Assembly (NCBI RefSeq): GCF_028583425.1
Contig: NC_072796.1
Coordinates: 125,399,464 to 125,463,463 of the forward strand
Direction: 5' to 3'
Origin: Eublepharis macularius
Lineage: Eukaryota; Chordata; Lepidosauria; Squamata; Eublepharidae
Length of the DNA: 64,000 nt
The position numbers and the translations under genes were made by a program. Below the pieces are notes generated by a model that saw only the letters and a program-made list of their open reading frames with translations, did no database searches and was not told the origin of the DNA. This document shows positions 58,000-64,000 of the stretch, piece by piece. How positions within the stretch are numbered: position 1 is the first letter of the stretch; each line of letters starts with the position of its first letter.

Positions 58000-59845
58000 A
58001 ACAGGAAACAGCACCATTTAAATCCCCCTATGAATTCAAGCGGTGTGGTCTTGGCCAAAACTTACACACTCTCTGAAGTGTTGTTTCATGACTCCGCAGC
58101 TTTTCTGAGCCTTCAGTTTCATACCTGTCGCAAATTCAAAAGTTGCTTTCTTTCTTGTCCTTTTGCCGATGGATATCCAAAGGACTGTGCAAGACAAAAC
58201 AGTCTTGAAGCCTCTTAATCTGCTTGATTTCACTTTTCACGTGGTTACAGATTTAGAACAAGCCTGGTTTTTTCTTCCCTTTCTATTACGCTCAGGAAGG
58301 TTTAAACCTTCCTCAGATTGGGAAGTCTTGAGAACCCCCGCTGTTCTGAACCACAGGATGGCCAAAGGGAAGCTTGCAGGTGCCATTCAAAGTCCGTCCC
58401 CTGCCTCTCTTCTATATACAGCACTGTTTACGACTTGTTAGAACCACAGATGCTAGATGTACTCGTGTGGCATATAATACTCTTGACCTGCTTAGCAGGC
58501 CTAAAAGCAATCACTGTCTCCAACCATGTTTCACACCTTAAAACTCAGTTAATTTCTTCCAAACAATGAAAGATAGCCACAAGAGCTGCAATTCATACTC
58601 TTCTCTCTGTGTGTAAAACTCTATGCCACCTTAGTGCAGTTGTGGTTCGATCAGATTTGCTGTTACTAGTAATCATCACTTCATACTTGGCAGGCATTCT
58701 TCTGCTAGAAAAGGAAATGTCAGCCCGAAGGCAGCCAGGTAAGACATGGTGCCTTTACAGGCTGACCTTGAACTGGATGGTGCAGTTTCTCAGACATGAT
58801 GGAAAAACTTGCAAGTGGTTGCACTTTAACAGGCACTCCTCTGACAATAGCAGGGGCACCCGCCAGCACTCTCGGAGGGCTTGGCTGTCCTCTGACAAGC
58901 TACTTGGTGTATCTGTCTGAGGGGCAGAGAAGAATAAAGGAGCCATGGGCCTCGGAGGGTCTGGCTCTTCCAGGGTGAAGAATCTGGAGGTCGCGCCTTT
59001 CAACAAGAACAATCCATGCAATAATCCTTTAATGCGGCTTCTCTTGTTATCTTTTAAAGAAACAAGCTAAATGGAGTTATGAGGCTTTTTCCGATGGAAG
59101 CAACCTTTATCTCACACTTTTCAAAAAGGCTGCAGGACTGAAAACAAATTTTGGTATTGGCGGCAATTTTTTTTATCTTGCATTTAAATATCATACACAC
59201 CAATTTGATTTAATATAAAAAAACATAGTTTTGACCCAACCTCCCCTCCCTGAAGACAGATCGAGAGAATTCTGTAAACCTAGCACATGGCTCCATATGT
59301 AACAAAGATGTTCCTCCCCTCTTCTGTTCTAAAAACAACCCTCCCCCAATAAAACCATTAACCAAACTTCAACCCATTGCTGTGGCTTTCCTTTGGTATC
59401 CTTTACCCCTACCCATCTCGTATTCCTCTGAAATTTTCTTTATGCTGGAAGGGAGGAAGACAAACACTTTTGCAAAAGGAACACTACAATCATATCTTGT
59501 TGTGTTGGTTTGCACTTATTTTCCTCCAGCAATAGGAGGAAAACAATAAAATGCATGTGTATCAATCAAACATAAGGCAATGAAACACAGTCCCTTACGT
59601 GATATACCCCCTAGCAGTAGAGATGTGGAGGAGAATTGAATTTGGAGGAGTGGGTTTGTAATCCCAGATTCTGGACTTACTTTTCTACCTCTGCTAATCA
59701 AGGAACAAGTGTTAGCTGCACGAGTCAGCGACTCACTCCCCCTTTCCAAGAGTGATCAGATTCTAAGTTGGTGGTCACTAGAACCAGCGCCAAACTCTTG
59801 GTGCGGTACAGCGAGATTACGTCCCTAGAACCCAGCACTTACATG
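58000..59845 (-). other. Probable ZHX1 3' UTR region
   Basis: Directly downstream of the ZHX1 stop I see no SINE or MITE for about 1.8 kb, which is unusual in this window and fits a transcribed 3' UTR. An ATTAAA hexamer on the minus strand (59208-59213) is one possible poly(A) signal. The true 3' end is not resolved. Confidence 0.4.
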
Positions 59846-62422
59846 TCAGTCTGATTTTGAGAGTCTACGCCTAACATGCCGAGGGGGTTCCCAATTGTCA
59901 CTGTCATCTGTTTCTTCTTCATCCTCTTTGTCTTCTTCGTCATCTTGCTCATCCAGCAGTTCCTCCTCTTCTTCCTCTTCAACAAATAGCTCGAGGCCTT
60001 GCTCAGCTCTTCTCTGCATATCCCCAAACCACTCCCTCACCTGCTCATATCCCATGTGTGATCTGGCAACCAGCTCATCGAGGTCCTGTTCATTAAGGAA
60101 TTTGTGTTTTAGGTAATAGTCCTTCAGGATTGCCTTTCCAGTTTTAAATTTGATGACCGGAGTTCGGTCCCAGTGTTTGAGCCTCTTGTTCCCTCTTGCT
60201 CGCCCACGAGGCCTTCCTCGCCCTCTTCCCTTTGGTCTTCCTCTCCCTCTCCTCCTGCTTTGACCATTCATACTATTAGCATTGGACCCTTGATAGGAGT
60301 AGTACCATTTCAAGCCACCATTTTTCCACGCATAACGAGTATCTCCAAACCAACTCACAATCTCCGATCGAGGAAGTCCGGTTTCTTCAGCCAGCTTGTC
60401 ATATTCTTCTGCCGACGGCCACTGAGTCCGAACAAATGACATTTTCAGTATATGGAGCTGCTCTGGTGTCTTTTTACTTAGCTTTCCGGACTTCTGAGCT
60501 CCAGCCACTTCAATACAAGATGTCTCTGCGGATGCTTCCTTTGAGATACTTCCATTGCTCTCGTTTAGTTCCTCACTTTCCTCGCTTAAAGTTTTGGATT
60601 TCTTCTGTTCTGCAAACCAAGCATCAATCTCTTGCCCGGTCAGACTGGTTTCTGACTTTATTCTAGCCAGTTCATCATCTGTAAGGATGGGATTGTTGTG
60701 AAAACTGTCTTCAAGGACTTGCAGTTGCTTGGGAGTCTTTTCTTTGAATTTCTGTGGGGCACCATCTGAAGCATTCCATGATTGCTTCTGCTGTGGCGAG
60801 ATCAGTGTTGGGGATTCATTCGTTTCATCACTTGAATCAATTATGATAGTGCAAGAATCACTGCTGAGATTATTATAATGGTTATGCTTTGAGTTTCGCT
60901 GGTTGTACCTGGTGTCACTGAACCATTTTTTGATCTCCCCTTTCGTCAGGCCCGTTATTTTCATGAGCCTAATTATCTCCGAATCTTGTGGAAAGTGATT
61001 TTTAAGATAGCTGATTTTTAACTCTGTAAGCTGCTCTTTTGTTTTCTTCGCACGCACTCCAACTGTGTCTGCATTCGCTACCACTACTTCCGATTTAGTA
61101 GGCTGTGGGGCTGGGACAGCAGCTACTTGCTTGGTTTCAGTAACAGGTTGTGCAGCTTGGACTTGTGCTTTCTGCAGCTGGGGTTGATTTGGAACTCCTG
61201 CTACAGTCAAAGCGATTGGGGCTGTCACCGGAAGTGTGCTTGCACCAGCAACCTGTGTAAGAACTAGGCCAGGCTGGCCGACAATTTGGCAAGTCTGCAG
61301 AATGGAAGGCAGACCGTTGCTAGCTGTTGAAATGTGTGCCGGAATAACCGTAATCGTCTGAGGGACAGTGTGCACAGTGCCGTTGAACTGCTTTCTCCTT
61401 GCTTCTTCCACTTCCTCCGGCGTCCAGCTGACCCCGTGTTTCAGACGCTGAGCAGAGAACCAAATTTTGATCTGTTCCTCAGTATATTTCGCTTGACTAG
61501 CAAGGAGCGCAATCTCCGACACAGTTGGATAGGGAAACTTGTTGTATGTATTAAGCAAGAGGGAGTTGTTATCCAAAGCGGTGTTGTAGGTAGGAATGCT
61601 GTTGACAGGGATCAAGACTTTAGAAATTAAGTTTGAGTTTTGCGGTGATGCTATGGTAGCAATTACTTGTGTAGGCTGAATCACCGTGGTGGGATTAACA
61701 ACTTTGCTACTGTTTTCTGTAGCTGGCGTATTATTTGTGCTGGAATCCGAAACTGCAGGAGCTGGCTTTTCTATTATTTCCTCACAATCTGGGTCAGTTT
61801 CAGCATCCTTCTCTTCCCCTGGATGTTCCTCAGAAGCACCGTGGAGAACCGCAATCTTCTTGGACTCATTCTTGCTCTTCATCATTTTCATAATAGGGGT
61901 TTTGCTAATTGAGATGCCCAGAAAAGGAAACTCAGATGCCTCCATCTCTTCAGCTCTGTCCTCGTGCACAAAACTCCCATCGAAAGTAAGATCATTCACC
62001 GTCTGCTCAAAGATTGTCTGATTGTTACGTCTTACCATGGTCAGTTTAAAGTTCTCCTCTCCAGGGTGGTACTTTGTATTATGTTCGGAAAGAGCATCAT
62101 ACCGTTTGGTAACAAACTTGCATTCAAGGCAGACATAAGAAGAACTTAATACAACATTGGGGTGCTCGGAATTGACGTGGAAAGTAAACATATTGAGATC
62201 GGGAGTCTGAAATGTGCAATACTTGCATTCATATCCCCCTTCCACTTTTTTGTTTTGCTGATTGTCAGGGTCCACGTATTCCCAAGAGTCATCACTCAAC
62301 ACACTTCCTGCAGGTGTGATCACAGGTGGTCCTTCTTCGGCATCAGACACTGCTTCCATGTCTGGGTCTGGCTCGCTGGCAAGCACCATGCACGGTGTGG
62401 TGGATTTTCGTTTACTTGCCAT
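59846..62422 (-). CDS. ZHX1: ZHX1, zinc fingers and homeoboxes 1, complete, single coding exon, 858 aa
   Basis: An uninterrupted 858-codon ORF closely matching ZHX1 (human 873 aa). Two C2H2 fingers: C66, C69, H82, H87 and C98, C101, H114, H119. Five homeodomain-like segments follow, with recognition-helix WF pairs at 321-322, 500-501, 602-603, 691-692 and 798-799. Residues 723-744 form a basic RGRP-rich stretch with AT-hook-like cores, and residues 814-841 are very acidic. The C terminus is RRRLSKSD. Known role: nuclear transcriptional repressor that homo- and heterodimerises with ZHX2/ZHX3, binds NF-YA and DNMT3B. The whole ORF in one exon is the family's usual layout. A CAG acceptor directly precedes the ATG (CAG then A-ATG on the minus strand at 62426-62420), so 5' UTR exons lie farther upstream, beyond 62424 or outside the window. 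No breaks. Confidence 0.99.
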   Translation of the reverse strand: MASKRKSTTPCMVLASEPDPDMEAVSDAEEGPPVITPAGSVLSDDSWEYVDPDNQQNKKVEGGYECKYCTFQTPDLNMFTFHVNSEHPNVVLSSSYVCLECKFVTKRYDALSEHNTKYHPGEENFKLTMVRRNNQTIFEQTVNDLTFDGSFVHEDRAEEMEASEFPFLGISISKTPIMKMMKSKNESKKIAVLHGASEEHPGEEKDAETDPDCEEIIEKPAPAVSDSSTNNTPATENSSKVVNPTTVIQPTQVIATIASPQNSNLISKVLIPVNSIPTYNTALDNNSLLLNTYNKFPYPTVSEIALLASQAKYTEEQIKIWFSAQRLKHGVSWTPEEVEEARRKQFNGTVHTVPQTITVIPAHISTASNGLPSILQTCQIVGQPGLVLTQVAGASTLPVTAPIALTVAGVPNQPQLQKAQVQAAQPVTETKQVAAVPAPQPTKSEVVVANADTVGVRAKKTKEQLTELKISYLKNHFPQDSEIIRLMKITGLTKGEIKKWFSDTRYNQRNSKHNHYNNLSSDSCTIIIDSSDETNESPTLISPQQKQSWNASDGAPQKFKEKTPKQLQVLEDSFHNNPILTDDELARIKSETSLTGQEIDAWFAEQKKSKTLSEESEELNESNGSISKEASAETSCIEVAGAQKSGKLSKKTPEQLHILKMSFVRTQWPSAEEYDKLAEETGLPRSEIVSWFGDTRYAWKNGGLKWYYSYQGSNANSMNGQSRRRGRGRPKGRGRGRPRGRARGNKRLKHWDRTPVIKFKTGKAILKDYYLKHKFLNEQDLDELVARSHMGYEQVREWFGDMQRRAEQGLELFVEEEEEEELLDEQDDEEDKEDEEETDDSDNWEPPRHVRRRLSKSD

Positions 62423-62424
62423 TC

Positions 62425-63435
62425 TGTTGCGGTTAAAAAAAAATGGAACCTATGTTGGTACTGCTATTTCACACTTCCCAGATGTCTAGTTTTACTATAA
62501 TGGCTTTACGTGCAAGAAGTCAATGCATGGCAAACTCTGCACATTTATCATGTCAGCAGCATTGTTGTAGTGCAGCTAGGTAAGACCTTAACTTGCAGTC
62601 CAAAGGATAAAAGAACGAGCAGCAACTTCTCAACATCTGCACCTGTATTATAAAGATAAGAAAAAGAAAATTAGATTCTTCCTATGGAGTCACTGCCTTC
62701 ATACATCTTTGAGAGTATCTTAAAGCCAGTGATTTCTCCTGAGATACCAAAGAAATACTGCAACCCTTATGGACCTCCACGCAAGACACAATATACACCA
62801 GCCAATGGAGACTCAATAAAGCCTGGTAGTGCTGCTGCAGAAACAGTGGTGTTGCCGAGAGCACAGCAGGCCACAATACATGGTATTAAGCTTGCAGGGA
62901 CACCAGTTGGATGGGCCTGGAGGACTACTGAAAGAGTAGCTCTGTACCTGAAAGGGAGAGGGGCCCAGGGTCAGAGGTAGTTCACATGTACAAGATCCTT
63001 GATTTGCTCCCTTTCATCTCTAGTTGAAGACTCTCAGGCAAAAGCTGTTGGGGAAAGAACTTTCTGTGCTTGTTAAAAGGATGGTTTACAGTGAAAACTG
63101 GAAGACACAAAGTAGTTGGGAAACTGTCAGAAGACTTATTGTCCGGTTGGTTTCTCATGGGCAAATATCACTTAATAGTTTTGTTCATACAATCCTAAAT
63201 TCCAATTAGCACATCATTTGGAAACTTCCAATATATACCCCTCTTCTGCAATGAAAACTGGCTTTAATTCAGATTGATTTTTCAGTTGTCCTACAGCCTA
63301 TTATAGTTTGAACAAATGCTTCAGGGAAAAAGGTAGCCAGCATATTAAAAAATTCATTCAATTCATTCTTATTTCCTGCTGCCTCATGTAGCCGTACTCA
63401 GGGCTCTATTGCAAAACAGCAGCTAATTGCTATCA
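62425..63435. other. Sequence upstream of the ZHX1 coding exon
   Basis: Intron or 5' region of ZHX1. I recognise no exon, SINE or promoter element here; the pyrimidine tract immediately upstream of the ATG exon (minus strand) is the acceptor region. Confidence 0.45.
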
Positions 63436-63443
63436 CCCTCTCC

Positions 63444-63761
63444 CAGGGCTTTTTTTCTGGGAAAAGTGGTGGTGGAACTCGGGACCGCACAATGACGTCA
63501 CTTTGGGTCAGCTGGAACAAGGAGGGAGTTTTTTAAAGTTTAAATTGCCCTTCATGGAAATGGTCACACGTCCGGTGGCCCTGCCCCTGATCTCCAGACA
63601 GAGGGGAGTTTAGGTTGCCCTCCACGCCACTCCAGTGGCGCGGAGAGCGATCTAAGCTCCCCTCTGTCTGGAGATCAGGGGGCGGGGCCACCAGCCATGT
63701 GACCATTTTCAAGAGGTGCCAGAACTCTGTTCCACCACGTTTCCACTGAAAAAAAGCCCTG
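63444..63761 (+). mobile_element. hAT-like MITE, CAGGGCTTTTTTTC ends
   Basis: 318 bp, perfect 14-bp inverted ends (CAGGGCTTTTTTTC / GAAAAAAAGCCCTG), perfect 8-bp TSD CCCTCTCC (63436-63443, 63762-63769). Same inner inverted repeat as the copy at 55776-56023 plus an extra left segment. Confidence 0.96.
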
Positions 63762-64000
63762 CCCTCTCCCATTTATATATGCACCATAAGAACTCTACAG
63801 GAAAGACTGTGCATAAAATGCATATCAGGTCATTTCAGGCTTGAAATACAAAGCACTGAATTATAGTGCTAAAATACAGTAAGGGATGTCAACATTAAAA
63901 CAAAAGCCATTATGACCAATACATGCTGACTAGGCAGAGATCAGAAATCTCAGCATATTAGCTGAATTACGAGCCCAAGCCACGTAGGGTGTGTCCCTCC

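Noticed and set aside
59895-60116. Serine-rich plus-strand frame
   Set aside because: Antisense of the acidic C-terminal tail of ZHX1.
62684-62980. 98-codon plus-strand frame upstream of ZHX1
   Set aside because: No known family, no start context or splice sites that persuade; probably chance.

Overview
The window reads as vertebrate nuclear DNA from a squamate reptile (lizard or gecko-like; species not determinable). Reasons: intron-rich genes with GT-AG junctions, a very dense load of squamate-style tRNA-derived and 5S rRNA-derived SINEs, CR1/L2/L1-type LINE scraps, many short hAT-like MITEs, a Helitron and solo LTRs. No prokaryotic gene organisation is present.

The four protein-coding genes and their order match the human 8q24.13 block TBC1D31 - FAM83A - C8orf76 - ZHX1. 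(1) 901-10587, plus strand: the last seven coding exons of TBC1D31, encoding about 302 residues of charged coiled-coil C terminus; the WD40 and TBC parts lie upstream of the window. (2) 13981-14053, minus strand: an intact elongator tRNA-Met(CAU) gene between TBC1D31 and FAM83A. (3) 19692-28855, plus strand: complete FAM83A coding region, four exons, 444 aa. (4) 34016-42647, minus strand, convergent with FAM83A: complete C8orf76, six exons, 386 aa. (5) 59846-62422, minus strand: complete ZHX1 coding region in a single exon, 858 aa with two C2H2 fingers and five homeodomain-like segments. All splice junctions I assigned keep frame from exon to exon.

The rest is intronic and intergenic DNA filled with repeats. 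The best-resolved insertions, with target-site duplications (TSDs) read directly, are: a 5S-derived SINE (10981-11193, 14-bp TSD); hAT-like MITEs (4656-4935, 13011-13241, 23923-24112, 55776-56023, 63444-63761, 8-bp TSDs); a SINE nested in another SINE (20417-20692, 13-bp TSD); two solo LTR fossils (15079-16111 and 18371-18867, 5-bp TSDs); a short Helitron (2387-2624) with 5' TC, 3' hairpin and CTAG; and a palindromic retroposon (54606-54814, 13-bp TSD).

The genes act in separate processes: TBC1D31 at the centrosome/cilium, FAM83A in growth-factor and CK1-linked signalling, ZHX1 in transcription, C8orf76 poorly characterised. I found no operon-like or defence-like system. The least explained structures are a perfect 198-bp inverted repeat around an LTR-like segment (39333-39936), the hairpin retroposon family, and an inverted duplication upstream of C8orf76 accompanied by ETS motifs and a small Kozak-started ORF.
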